Assembly: GCA_029204225.1 (NCBI GenBank)
Contig: CM055102.1
Coordinates: forward strand, 21,276,637-21,340,636
Length of the DNA: 64,000 nucleotides
Direction: 5' to 3'
From: Diphasiastrum complanatum
Lineage: Eukaryota; Streptophyta; Lycopodiopsida; Lycopodiales; Lycopodiaceae
In this document: piece after piece, positions 1 to 10,930 of the stretch
How positions within the stretch are numbered: the stretch's first letter is position 1
Layout of the letters: the number at the start of each line of letters is the position of its first letter
Notes under the pieces: model-generated
Databases searched by the model: none
Seen by the model: the letters and a program-made list of their open reading frames with translations, nothing else
What the model was told of the DNA's origin: nothing
Made by a program: the position numbers and the translations under genes

Positions 1-880
1 GACTTTTGTTAATGACATTATTGACTTATAAAATGAAATGAAGTAATTTATTTTTCGTATCACCATGTTATTTTATTTAATATCTAATTTTGTTTATGTT
101 GAAAAAAATATTTTTTTTAAAATTTTCATTAATATTTTAATCAAAAAAAGTGATGAACTTGGTCAAAAAACATCAAATTCTTATTTTCATTCATTTTTGC
201 AAAACAATTACAAAAACAACACACGATAATTAAGATGTTATATTTTCAAATGCTAAGTGCTCACAATACGTAAATGACACTGCTTTTGCAAATGACACGC
301 TTAAAAAGTTGTTCAAATAAAGGGCACAAATCACACTATTTTACATATTTTATTGTAATTTTAGAAAAGTTTAAATTTTTAACATATTAATATTAGATTC
401 TTAACAAAATGGTCCAAAATATATTCACTTTTTCAAGTGTTTGATAATTGCAAAAAATATTGCAAAGATCCATATTTTTATTTCATGTTAACAATCAAAT
501 TTTAGAACTTTATAAAAAGTTAAAATATTAAGCATTATAACAATTTTTTTAAATAAAAATCAATATCTCAATATTTATAAAATCTCAATTAATAATATTC
601 ACTTTCAAAAAAATTTCCAATATGTACAGATTAGAGCACAGATAAAAATAATTTCTGAGTAGCATTGTCATAAATTTTGATATAAAAAATTTTATTTAAT
701 GCAACAACTTATATTTGTTAAGCGAATCGAATATTGAGATTTTTTTTTTTAAATTCAAAAAAATATCTAAAAAAATGGATCTTTAGGTCACTTCTCTCTT
801 TCTTTTGTCACCATGTTTTTTTAAAACAAAACTATTGTTGTGAGATGGTATTGAGACCAAACCAACTATTGAGCCATCAA
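1..880. other. AT-rich spacer, no gene seen
   Basis: Very AT-rich sequence with many homopolymer A and T runs, repeated at 11464-12343. No open frame or retroelement motif is recognisable on either strand. It lies downstream of the minus-strand HMGR gene. Confidence 0.7.
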
Positions 881-2250
881 TAATGAACTTTCCACCCAAC
901 TCAAAAGGAATCTTATACGACCATCAACAAGGCATCCCAGAGATACACAATGATATTACTATCCGAGAATTGCACAATTTATCTCACTTTCATTTGAGCC
1001 TACACAAAATGATGAGCCCAAACCTCAAGGGAAAGACAAAGCAACATGTCAAAAGAGATTCGTGTGCAAACTAAGAGCTCGCCTCCTTTTCGAATTGAAA
1101 ATGGACCTATTTGAAAGACAAAAGACAGAAAAGAAAAGTTACAATACAAGGACAAATGGGATCAGAATAGAGATCCTCAATCAAGAGGAAGTAGAGGCCA
1201 AAATAAAGCCCATTTTTGTCAAAGAATCTAGATATGTGGCATGACGTCCTACAACTACTTAAAGATTATACAATGGATGAGGTAATCATAGTGATGTCAC
1301 AAACTAATTGCATCCAAGAGGAGGCATCAAAATACCATTAGCCAATATTCGATGACCCTACTAAGGTAAATCTCTAGAACTATCGTAGCTAGATGAAGAG
1401 GAATGATATTTATCGATGCTTCATTTTGGCCCAAGGCCAAGATAAAAAAGAACATTTACAATACAAGGACAAATGAGATCAAATGGAGATCCTCGATCAG
1501 GAGGAAGTAGAGGCCAACTCTAGAACTATCCTAGCTAGATGAAGAAGAATGATATTTATCACTGCTTCATTTTGGCCTTTGCACATTATTCAAGTCTACG
1601 GTTTGATCTATCATCTCAAGGCCCGCTCAAAAGAGCCCTAGTATCTACTCTTATTCTCTGACCTCCAAGTTAGTCCACATTGTTTCATGTTCATAAAGAC
1701 TTATCAAAATATGCTATTTGCTAATTTTCTAACACAACTTGAAGAATATAAGAAAGACTATCCAATGTACTTGGCTATTAGATAGCTAATTGAAACTGAG
1801 ATGAATTTTGGATATGCAACAAGTGGTATTAGTAATGATCTATAGCATCAACAAATACAATTGATGTAAGCGAGGGTAAGCAACATTATTTGGTAGATCA
1901 TTTGCCGAGGAATCCACAATACACCTACTACTAAGAAATAAGGCCCCATAATTTTGCACATTTATGCGCTAATGGTAAAAAATCATAACTTTCATTGCCA
2001 AAAACAAAACTATGGAATAGCATCAATAAAAGAAACGTAAAAAAGAAAGGTCATGAAAGCGAACGATGAAGCTTTTATTGCATGAATGAAAATGTGTGTT
2101 AAATCACATGAAGTGAGCTCGGCATATTGCCGTCTCGGAATTAGTAAAACTTTTAGGAAACCTTATTCTCCATTATGATAATGAGAAATCGAGAAGAATT
2201 CACAGACCTGATCCATGCCTATATCAGCAGCAGCTACATCTTTCTTATGT
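881..2250. repeat. Degenerate repeat block downstream of HMGR
   Basis: The block carries an internal duplication: about 1142-1202 resembles 1458-1516 (acaatacaaggacaaat start) and about 1372-1432 resembles 1518-1576 (tagctagatgaag core). One frame reads as a charged, Arg/Gln/Ser-rich peptide with many stops, which could be an old gag linker, but I cannot name a family. Small open frames at 883-1074 and 1062-1244 have no recognisable domain. The same block recurs at 12344-13713. Confidence 0.45.
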
Positions 2251-2359
2251 GATGAATGTGAAAAATGTTTCACCAAAAAAAACTGAAATAGAATTGATTT
2301 GTTTGTCACACGCATTGCTTGCCCTTTCTCTTTCACAAGAACATCCTTGCTCTGACTTG

Positions 2360-4660
2360 CTATTCCTGAAACCTGTTAATAGAACGATTGTATTTCATGT
2401 GACTCTCCACCAATTGGCCTGTGGCAAGAGCAGACATTAGAGATAGCTCTCCAGCTAATACTGCACCTGCAATTATTCTAGCCAAAGTTTGTGCATTCTT
2501 TCCAGGTGAATCAACGTTAGCTCCTCCGATCCCCAAAATGTTCAAACATGCCGCTTGTGACGCAAGCTGCGTGCCACCTCCGACTGTGCCAACCTGTACG
2601 TAGGATTTATTATAGCCTTATTTTTCAAGGTATTTCACAATATAATTGGTTATAATCATCATTCAGAAACATTTTCGATTGTCGTCATGGTTTGCATTCT
2701 CAATAAGCACTAAGTCTTCCTCTAGCAAGCCTAGGTACTTGATCAGTTACCTCTATTGAAGGCATTGTCACAGAGATGTGCAAATCCTTTCCATTGTTGA
2801 TGCTTTCCATCAGAGTCATGCATTGAGAACTTTCAACATTTTGTGCCGGATCTTGACCTGTAGCGATGAAGATGGCAGACACAACGTTTGATGCATGAGC
2901 GTTGAAACCCCCCAGAGCACCAGCCAGGGCAGAGCCTGCAAGGTTTTTGATTGTATTCAACTCAACAAGGCCAGAAACTGACGTCTTCAAAGTCTTGGAT
3001 ATAACGTCGCCACTGATTACAGCCTCACAGACAACCGACTTTCCTCGGCCTTCTGTCCAATTCACGGCAGTAGGCTTTTTATCCGCACAGAAGTTACCTG
3101 AATGGCAGAAGAGAGAATAAACCTAAACATGTTGAAAGCATGAATAATTTTGTGTCCAGAAATCGAAAATTGGCCTTCACTAGAACAAAAAATATGAAGT
3201 CACTTGCAAGTTGCATAGAGCTTTTTGGAATTGCTTTGGGATGTAGATTAGGATGACTACAGATAAAATTGCAAAATACCTGACATGCTAACAATCTCCA
3301 TATCCTGAAACATATCTTGAAGATAATTCAAGACATTCTGGACACCTTTGGAAACCATATTCATGCCCATGGCATCTCCAGTAGAACATCTAAAACGCAT
3401 ATACACATTTCGCCCTGCCAAAGCACAGTGCAGGTTCTGAAGTCTTGCAAATCGGCTTGTACTGCAGTTAACATAGCATTCCCCTTCAGCGGCATGTTTG
3501 CAAAAGAATGAAAGAACAAACAAAAACATGCACTTCAATTACAACCTCGTATTATAAGCCAAAAAAAGGGGGAAGAAGCTCCATATTTGGTTGATCCACG
3601 CTAAACCACAAGACACGTCTAGGATTCGTTACTCGCATCACCATTTTGCAGTCGTGAAAGTTATTCTAGATAACACTAACATTCACGCTGTATTTTGTCC
3701 GACGTACACGTTTGAAGAAATAATCGCGTTAAAATAAATAATGATGTACCTATTGAACACGTCTGCTATGTCATCAAAATTGCTCGGATTTTCCATGTAC
3801 CACTTAAGATCTGCAGCTCGCTTTACATTTGGGAACCGCACGACAGGGGCCCTCGTCATGCCATCTCTTAGAAGAACGCTGGTGGCTCCTCCAGATTGGA
3901 GTATAGCCTTACAGCCTCGGTTCGTACTGGCAACAAGGCATCCTTCTGTGGTAGCCATAGGAAGCAGGTAGTCATTACCGTCCAGTAAAAGAGGCCCAGC
4001 AATTCCGACAGGAATTTGAACGTACCCGATAACCATCTCACAACATTGTCCCTGAAGCGACTTGTAATCCATTCCCATCAAGGGAAGATCCTCCAAGGAT
4101 CTCCCAGTTTTCAGCTCAACATATCGTTTTCTGACTCTAGCTGCCGTCGTGCAATCCCCTATATGAGCTTCAAGACCGTATGGCGAGATATCCCCATTGC
4201 CAATTGCATGAGCAAGATTTTCATCGCAGGCATCTTCAAGAGGCTTGCCGCCAAAATGCGCCTTCGACGCCGGCACAACCCTTCCAGCATCTAATGTCGA
4301 TTTGCTCTTGTATTTGCTTCTCTTATGAATAACGAACTGAATGTCCAGCTTTCTACAAATAAAATTCTGAACAAACTCGAATCCTGTCGAATAAATAAAC
4401 GAGGCGAGCTGTGAAATGACTGTGAAAATTTCCTTGAGGTTCACAATATGAAGCGTTCTTGAAGTTCTGACCTTCTTGCTCCAGCGACTAATTAGATGAT
4501 ATGAAGCAGAGAACAATAAAGCAAGCAAAAATCTATTTGCCAACCCCAGGTATAAAGGTAAAGAATCCGAGTCCACCAACTCGGTTTCCTGACATCTGAG
4601 ATGCGGCATAGAGGCACCATGCAAAGTCAGAGGGGAAAGGCCTGATGAGGCATCATCCAT
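2360..4660 (-). CDS. HMGR: 3-hydroxy-3-methylglutaryl-CoA reductase, copy 1
   Basis: HMGR reduces HMG-CoA to mevalonate with two NADPH, the committing step of the cytosolic isoprenoid pathway, on the ER membrane. Four exons read from the minus strand: 4660-3750, 3461-3280, 3097-2751 and 2593-2360. All three introns (288, 182 and 157 bp) are GT-AG, the frame is kept throughout, and the product is 557 residues. Two membrane segments lie near residues 34-58 and 75-100, as in plant HMGRs. Catalytic positions are present: Glu239 in TTEGCL, Lys371/372 in DKKP, Asp447 in GQDPAQN and His545 in [13 protein letters not shown]-binding motifs are DAMGMN (333-338) and GTVGGGT (482-488). Ser551 after that His matches the SnRK1-type phosphosite of plant HMGRs. 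The ATG is the first in frame, with a stop upstream and a good start context (AAGATGG). Oddities: EMVIGY replaces the plant EMPVGY form, and the tail after HMKYNRS is short and divergent. Confidence 0.96.
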
Positions 4661-4674
4661 CTTCTTCCCTCGCT

Positions 4675-4698
4675 TTATCCACCTTTCCTTTGAACCAT
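4675..4698 (-). promoter_or_regulatory. Short upstream ORF before HMGR copy 1
   Basis: An out-of-frame ATG GTT ... GGA TAA reading frame of seven codons plus stop ends 14 nt before the HMGR start codon. It acts only if the transcript starts upstream of 4698, which I cannot see. An identical frame precedes copy 2 at 16138-16161. Confidence 0.4.
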
Positions 4699-6383
4699 GG
4701 ATGGGATAATCTATGAAGATTCAATTCAAATAATGATAACTTTTTTAATCCAAGATCCAAACGTAAGTTTTCCTACAGAACAATAAATTGCTTTCAATCC
4801 ATCTTCTTGATGACCAAGATCAATTCAAAGCCGGCATGAACGAGAACTTTCAAGATTCAATTCAAATAATGATAACTTTTTGAATCCAAGATCCAAACGT
4901 CTGCTGATGACATATCCTCACCTTTTTAAGTTCGTTGCTGCCGAGCGGGTTTGACGAACACCAACTTCGAAAAGATTTAGTAAAAAGCTTTCTGAGAGAG
5001 CGATGAGGAGTGCTCGCAAAAAACAAACAGGCCGATTAGCTATAGATTCATAGACTGATACCATCCTTATCGTGTTCTTTGGAATGTTGTAGTTTTTTTA
5101 CGCAATTGGATTGAACCTTTTTTACGAGCATAGACATTGATGAAAAGCCTATAATCCATTGAAAAAACACTACAAAGGGTAGATTCTTATGGATTTCAAG
5201 TCTATAGACTTTATACCATCATTATCGTGTTCTTTGGAGTGTCCTAGCTTTTTTATGCGGTTGGCTTGACCTTTTTACGATCATAGATGAGGCTTGCCAA
5301 AAACTTACATGTCACTACAGAGTGGTTAGGGTTCAAGCCTGCACCTTTCGAGTGACAGTCAACAACTCTACTCATAGTGGTCAGGATTCAAGCCTGCACC
5401 TTTCGAGTGGCAGTCAACAACTCTACCCATACACCCCCACCACTACGATAGACAGAAAATTTTAGATTCACCTACCAAATTCTCTTTTGGAAGTCCCAAA
5501 AACCTACATGCTCGATTCCTTTAATAAAAAATTTCATGATTTTTTGACTTCGTGCACGAAGCTCGTTGTTGAAAACATGAGGCTTGTAGTGGTACACCAC
5601 TATCGAACATCGTAACTACAATAGGTATTGACCAGTCACGTGAGGATATGTGGCACATAATACATTCAGCATTGTGCAACCATATGAATATATGATTGCA
5701 TAATCATGTATAATTCCAAAACGACATGTAGGGGACCCAAATTTCGATCTCCTAATGGCATGTATATTTAGTAGCATAAAGGGGGAGCACTATACAGTTG
5801 CTCCCTTGCATATCGAGCCTTGTGCATGTACTAGATTAACTAAGTTTGCACTAACTAAGTTTGCACTTTGGCATTGGCAGTGCATGGTTCATCCTTTTGT
5901 ACATTGATGGGTTTTTTAATCCTCATTTAATAAAAGCATGATTTTATCTTATAAGTTATAAGCCTATCAAATATTAATCGGTTGACAAACACCCATTATC
6001 GTATATAATGTTACGAGAATCTGAAAATGCCTTTTCAATATAATGCAATGAGGCTTACTTACACATCCAGGATGGTCTTAAAAAATGTTTGCCACAAGCA
6101 GTGGTGAGGACCTTCCCAAAGTTCAAAAATCGACTTGTTTGAATCTGTCTTTTCCCTCAAGAAAAATATTCGTTATATTAAAAGGCCCGTTGACTTTAAG
6201 TAGGAAGGTCTCCAACTAAGAATACAATCAAGAATTTAGTACTTGGCTTGTAACGATGATACTTGTTCTTTTGGGACATCTTCTTAAGAGATCCGCCACC
6301 AAGAAAAACAATCGACTTCAATCAACAAGAATCTTTGAAATTTATAGGTGGAGCACCTTATGTCGTTCACATGATTGAACCTA
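4699..6383. other. HMGR copy 1 upstream flank with short duplications
   Basis: No gene is visible. Three imperfect direct duplications lie here. About 4719-4768 resembles 4854-4901 (attcaaataatgataactt core). About 5055-5160 resembles 5205-5300 (cttatcgtgttctttgga core). About 5325-5376 resembles 5377-5431 (agcctgcacctttcgagtg core). No convincing TATA box was found on the minus strand within about 300 bp of the HMGR start, so the promoter position is unknown. Confidence 0.6.
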
Positions 6384-6719
6384 TTTTTCTTGTGTTATGC
6401 TTTTTTCACCTTTTTGTTTTTGTTTTACTTAGTAAGCTAGATTCCATGCCAAAGGACCAAACTCTCTTTTCAATAGATGCAATGTACTCCAACCCACGTC
6501 TAATATTTGGACCTACCCCTATTGCTAACAAGTTGAGTTGTCACATCAATGTCACAAGTGCAAAATATAAGCAATTTCTAGAAAGACAACGAATCTTAAA
6601 CATGCTATATTAATTATATGATTAAAAATGTATAATAGAAAATCATCATCATAGTTTGAAGTACTTCTTGATTCAAATGAAACTTATGAAGAAGCAAAAT
6701 TGGTTAGCACAAGTTCAAG
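6384..6719. other. Segment present only in the left copy (336 bp)
   Basis: In the right copy, sequence equal to 6383 runs directly into sequence equal to 6720. The segment is AT-rich with no recognisable gene. A 116-codon open frame (6263-6613) spans the junction but has no known domain and is destroyed in copy 2, so it is probably not a gene. Confidence 0.75.
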
Positions 6720-6812
6720 CATGTAACCGTTGTTATCAAATACCTCAAGGCTAAGGAAAGTCAAGTTGTTGATGCTCTATCAAGGTTTTGGAGAATGCAA
6801 ATGTGTGGTACT
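6720..6812 (+). pseudogene. Tail of a Ty3 RNase H (DALSR motif)
   Basis: A short stretch reads VVIKYLKAKESQVVDALSRF, the usual end of a Ty3/gypsy RNase H (ADALSR). It leads directly into the TG microsatellite. The same scrap precedes the longer TG tract of the right copy near 17850-17940. Far too short to act; a relic. Confidence 0.55.
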
Positions 6813-6818
6813 GGTGAA

Positions 6819-6840
6819 TGTGTGTGTGTGTGTGTGTGTG
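6819..6840 (+). repeat. (TG)n microsatellite, short allele
   Basis: About 11 TG units. The matching tract in the right copy (17945-18001) is over twice as long. Here the tract joins directly to integrase-tail sequence of Ty3 element A, marking the deletion junction. Confidence 0.95.
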
Positions 6841-7652
6841 AAGTGAAGGAAATCTTGAACTATGGCGCAGTAATTCTTGAGCACTTGGATGGAAAACAAT
6901 TTGATACTCCGGTAAATGACAGCCGATTATGCAAGTTCTGGCAGCCTGCTCCGCCAATTCAGCAAGCCTAATCTCAATATATTTTTTAGTTTTATTTATT
7001 TTTCAATGTTTTGTTTTCAGTATTTAATTTGCTGAGTTTTTTGGAAAAAGACAGTTAAAAATAAGGAAAGACTGATGAGCAAAAGTCAGGAAGTCATCAA
7101 CATAAGGAAAAGGAAGCACAATATTTTTTATGGACAATGACTTAGAAAATCACTAATTTGGACAAATTTGGCCAATACAATATCAAAAACCTTCGCTGAG
7201 CTCTCGGACTGTACATCCACCCTTGGTTTATCTAAATTGAGGTGGGCGAAGGTTCCTGACAAGAGAAAATCCAATTTTTTAGACAGGCAAATGTTCAGTG
7301 ATATGCCATTTTGGAAACCTTCGCTGAGCATCATAACCTCATTATGAACCTTCGCCGACCTGCTGGATGATCTTAAAATGTCAAAATTAGGTTGTCCATA
7401 GGTTCAGATTGTGAAAAAATGCATTTATGACAGTACTTGGACGGAGGACCCTCCTGGGCGAAGGTTCATCCTTCGTCAGCCCTGGAAAACGTTCTTCTGA
7501 TAGGTTCAGATCCTTAGAAACCTTCGTCGAGATTTTTATAGCCTATTTTTTATAGTAGTGCATATGCCTGCAAATTTTTGTTCAGAACTAATCAGCCAAA
7601 CTACTATTTTGTGTAATGGACCCACCAAATTCACCTATAAGTTGGTTGAATT
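6841..7652 (+). pseudogene. Element A fragment: integrase tail plus motif array
   Basis: Matches 24837-25648 without indels and with only a few substitutions. It holds the last 40 or so codons of integrase (ending LCKFWQPAPPIQQA, then stop at 6969-6971) and the downstream array of GAACCTTCG-type motifs. It is a piece of a retroelement left by deletion, not an independent gene. Confidence 0.9.
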
Positions 7653-8035
7653 ATAAGTTCAATGTATATGATACTCTGGAACCAAACTTATTTTGAATTT
7701 ACAATTATTAGGTTTTTATAGCTATTGGAAAAAATTATCAATAAATTTTAGAAACTAAATTGTGACTCGTTGATCAAATTTGTCTTGTTTGGCTTGTAGT
7801 TGTATTGAAATGAAATTCGAACTCGAGAAAGACCCACTTCAACATTATTAGTGATTTTTTTATTGTTTTTCTTATCTGGCTCTTTTGGTACCATATATAG
7901 AAAATAGTCCAAAATAAATTAAAAAGTCCACAGTGTTTGAATAAAATTGCCCGTCTAGATCAAGTTTTGAGTGCTAGTTTTGCAATAGATTGATTAACCA
8001 AGTACCCAATCACTCTTATCTTTTGTATTACAACA
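7653..8035 (+). repeat. Probable 3' part of a degenerate copia LTR
   Basis: AT-rich sequence ending just before a primer-binding-type site at 8036, as expected for the end of a 5' LTR. No second LTR copy is seen, so the left edge is unknown; the duplication junction cuts it at 7652/7653. Confidence 0.4.
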
Positions 8036-8048
8036 TGGTATCAAAGCC
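8036..8048 (+). other. Copia primer binding site (initiator Met-tRNA type)
   Basis: TGGTATCAAAGCC differs at one base from TGGTATCAGAGCC, the site complementary to initiator tRNA-Met used by plant copia elements. A copia-like gag follows about 750 bp downstream. Confidence 0.7.
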
Positions 8049-8793
8049 AAGTACAACAGTTTAATTGTTGATCAAAAGCAAGTCCCAATTTAGCAATTTT
8101 GATGCTGAATAACAAGTTTTGATAGGGTGAGGCTAAACCAAGTGATTGCTTCAAAATTTAAGGTCTAAAGTTGATAGTGGGTTGCAGGTGTACTTTTCAC
8201 GTGTCTGGGGAGCTGCTGTACTTGCATTTAATGTTCCATTACTGGTAGGATCCTCATAATTTTTCTACACATCATCTTGATGAGAATTTTGATGCAAATC
8301 AAAGAGAAAGCATCAAAGATCATTTGCCATTATTGAGATTTAACTTTCTATCATTAAATCCAAATAATAGGTGTTGAGAACAAGTCCTTAAAATTAGTTT
8401 TACAGGTCTTGTTGGATCATCAAGAAGAAGGGGTGTAGGTGAGTCATTGTTTTGCCAAAATCATTGATTTTTTTTATTTGATTTAATTAAAATTTGAAGT
8501 GAACTCATGAGACTTCCATTCAATCGTAGTGAGAGGGTGAGAGGGAAGGCTAGAAGTCTATTTTGAGTCATTCAACTCAAGTGAAGTCTTTATGAACCTC
8601 TAGAATCAAATCTATTCAATTTTATTGAATCATACTTTGTAGAATCCTTCAAGATAGTTCTTTTGAATCAAGATTACTTCGATCTTGCTACTTGTGTCTT
8701 TGTGAACATCAAGTGAGTTGCAAGTGAGGAAAATTTTAGAAAAGATTTTCAGGAGGGGCAAGAAGTACATTCATAATATAAGCCATTAGCAAG
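8049..8793 (+). other. Untranslated leader of a decayed copia element
   Basis: Nothing coding is recognisable. It sits between the primer site and the gag-like start. Confidence 0.4.
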
Positions 8794-9440
8794 ATGGGAT
8801 CACTTGGATCATTCCTCTTGGAAGCTAGTGAGAGGTTAAATTCTACAAACTACCCCCAAGACCTCTATGATCTTGTCCTAAATGAAGAAGATGAACCTCT
8901 AGGAGGACAAAAATTAGTGAAGTGCAAGAAGAGGGCACGACTAGCACTACATTCTGTGAAAATATTTGCCATTCAAGATAGTCTACCTCTTTGACAAGCT
9001 ACATAGTGTGCTTGTGGTCGAGGAGTGTAGATTCCAACAATGCAAGAGTAGGTTGAGTTCCTTGCCCTTGCATGATGGAGATGAGAAAGCAAATTTCTGA
9101 AGGAAAGCAAAAAGAAGAACCAAAGAAAGGATGCTAAGGAGGAGAATCAAGCAACAAGCTCAAAGGCAAAGGGCAAGATAGATAAGTCCAAGCTAAAATA
9201 TTTCTTTTGTGAAAAGAAGGGGCATTTTGCATCCGAATGCTACAAGAGACAAAATGCACAAGAGGAGAGCAAAGAAGGAAACCTTGCACATCAAGAGGAG
9301 GATGAAGGGGACTCATCCTTGATGGCATCAACATCTTCACCAACAAGCAAGAGAAACTCAAGAGAATCATGGTGGATTAATACTGGGGCTAGTTCTCACG
9401 TGACTTTCCAAAAGGACTACAGCTCTACTTTCTTTTAATA
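8794..9440 (+). pseudogene. Copia gag-protease remnant
   Basis: The 5' part (8794-8994) reads a gag-like ERLNSTNY motif and then drifts out of frame. From about 9130 a lysine-rich linker leads to a zinc knuckle whose first Cys is lost (YFFCEKKGHFASEC). A protease-like WWINTGASSHVT follows, in which the catalytic Asp of DTGA is Asn. A stop follows soon after. Known for the family: gag knuckles bind RNA and the DTGA Asp is essential, so the element is dead. Downstream copia integrase and RT are missing and unrelated Ty3 sequence takes over near 9600. Confidence 0.75.
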
Positions 9441-9624
9441 GTGCTAAAAAGTCCATATTTACCTAAAGTGATCAAGAATGTAGAATAGATAGTGTTGGAA
9501 CCATCTCTTTGTGTCCAGGATCTTCTAAAAGAATGGATCTAGATGAGGCATTACATGAGTGGGCAACATGCATTGTTTAAAATCTGATGATGGGCCAACC
9601 TAACGAATCCTTGTCCAAAGTTCA

Positions 9625-10779
9625 ATCAAGGCGGTCGATTTTAAAAGCACAACCTTATCAATTGATTAATGGTCAATTGTATTGATAGGGAGCTGATGAT
9701 ATTCTTAGAAGATGTGTGTTACCACATGAAGGACCCGATCAAATTATGTTTCACATGATGAAATGGGAGGAGGACATTTTTCATCTGATATCACTTCGAA
9801 AAATTTTACAATCAGGATGTTGGTGGCCTACGGTTCATAAAGATACTTAAAAGTATATTAAGTCCTATGATGTTTGTCAACATGTGCATCGTCCTACGAA
9901 ACAGAATTATGAGCCTCTACATCCAGTTTTAGCACAAGCAACGTTTGAAAAATTGGGGATTTGATATGTTGGTCCTATTCAACCTGTGGCATGAGAGGTA
10001 CTCAAGCTAGATATATTATCGTAGCAACATATTAAACGACCAAATGGGCTGAAGCAAGAGCAATTCATGTTGCTGATGCAAAAACTACCGCCAAGTTTCT
10101 ATATGAGAACATTATTGTCTGACTTGGTTGTCCAATTGAGATTGTCAATGATCAAGGAACACATTTTGTTGATGAAACAACCAAGTGTTTACTAGAGGAA
10201 TTTTTTGTTATTCATCGGTTTAGTACTCTATATTTTTTGAGGGATAATGGACAAGCAGAATCTTCAAACAAGATTACGTGTAGTATTATGACTAAAATAG
10301 CGGAGGCAAGTTGTTTAGATTGGGAACATAAGCAACATGCAGCGTTATGGACATTCAGAACAGCCTATAAAGTTACTACAAATCAGACGCCATTTCAACT
10401 GGTTTATGATCAAGATGCAGTTATGCCGATTGAATTTTTAATTCCATCTCTACGCATAGCAACTACAGAACACTTGGATGATGCTAATCCTCACAAAACT
10501 TTGTGAAACCATATTGATGGCAGTTCATGCACTAGCAGGGGAGAAAGCTCGTCACAAGGCATGGCATGATTGTCGATAACATAAGAAGGATCTAAAGGAA
10601 GGAGATCTTGCCTTGATGTATAAAATGACATTGATAAAAAAAAAATTGAAATTAACATGTGCAGGACCATGCAGAGTTAAAGAAATTCTATCATATTGAG
10701 CAATGGTCCTGAAACACCTTGATGGGCGAAGATTTGATACCCTTGTGAATGGCGGACGATTACACAAGTTTTTTTAGCC
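9625..10779 (+). pseudogene. Ty3/gypsy integrase remnant related to element A
   Basis: Translation with several stops and shifts gives a Ty3 integrase in order. The zinc domain start reads KAQPYQLINGQLY, then GCWWPT and DVCQ, and a core follows with YVGPIQP, VNDQGTHFV and NGQAESSNK (D-D-E context). The tail reads HLDGRRFDTLVNGGRLHKF before the stop. Each part aligns with the integrase of element A at 23783-24967, but with clear divergence. The best open stretch is 10237-10506. It lies directly after copia sequence, so the block is a mosaic. Confidence 0.85.
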
Positions 10780-10930
10780 TGATCCCCCAACTTGATCAAA
10801 GATCTGATCTTTTTATCTTTACTTGATTTTTCAATGTTGTTGTTTTGATTAGTTATTTTTATCTTTTTTTAGAAAAGACAGTAAAAAAAAATGATGAGCA
10901 AAAGTCAAAAATTTGTTTTAAAGATAATTA
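10780..10930 (+). other. Post-integrase trailer like that of element A
   Basis: The stretch resembles 24968-25085, including agaaaagacagt and gatgagcaaaagtca, so it is the diverged trailer of an element A relative. It is cut off before the motif array. Confidence 0.6.

Larger units (their letters stand above)
1..7652. repeat. Left copy of the HMGR-bearing duplication
   Basis: Bases 1-6840 repeat at 11464-18001 (offset 11463 at first) and 6841-7652 repeat at 24837-25648 (offset 17996). I see only scattered single-base differences, for example near 1217, 4032, 6037 and 6074. The left copy lacks the counterpart of about 18002-24836 and has 336 bases (6384-6719) missing from the right copy. The match starts at the first base of the window, so the duplication probably extends further left. 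Introns and flanks are as alike as exons, so the copies are very recent or are two haplotypes joined in an assembly. Confidence 0.95.

Noticed and set aside
2190-2240. Possible extra 3' exon of HMGR (minus strand reads KKDVAAADIGMDQ)
   Set aside because: The only nearby donor at the end of exon 4 (AACAG|GT) is in phase 2 and the AG before this stretch gives the wrong phase, so joining leads at once to a stop. The four-exon model already gives a complete protein.
2700-4294. Plus-strand open frames over HMGR exons (for example 2902-3120, 3741-3971, 4016-4294)
   Set aside because: Shadows of the minus-strand HMGR coding exons.
5320-5431. tRNA-like stretch (ggttcaagcctgcacc)
   Set aside because: It resembles a T-arm only in part, occurs as two direct repeats, and no acceptor stem or anticodon arm can be folded around it.
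6263-6613. 116-codon open frame
   Set aside because: No known domain, and it spans the 336-bp segment missing from the right copy, so it is not conserved between near-identical duplicates.
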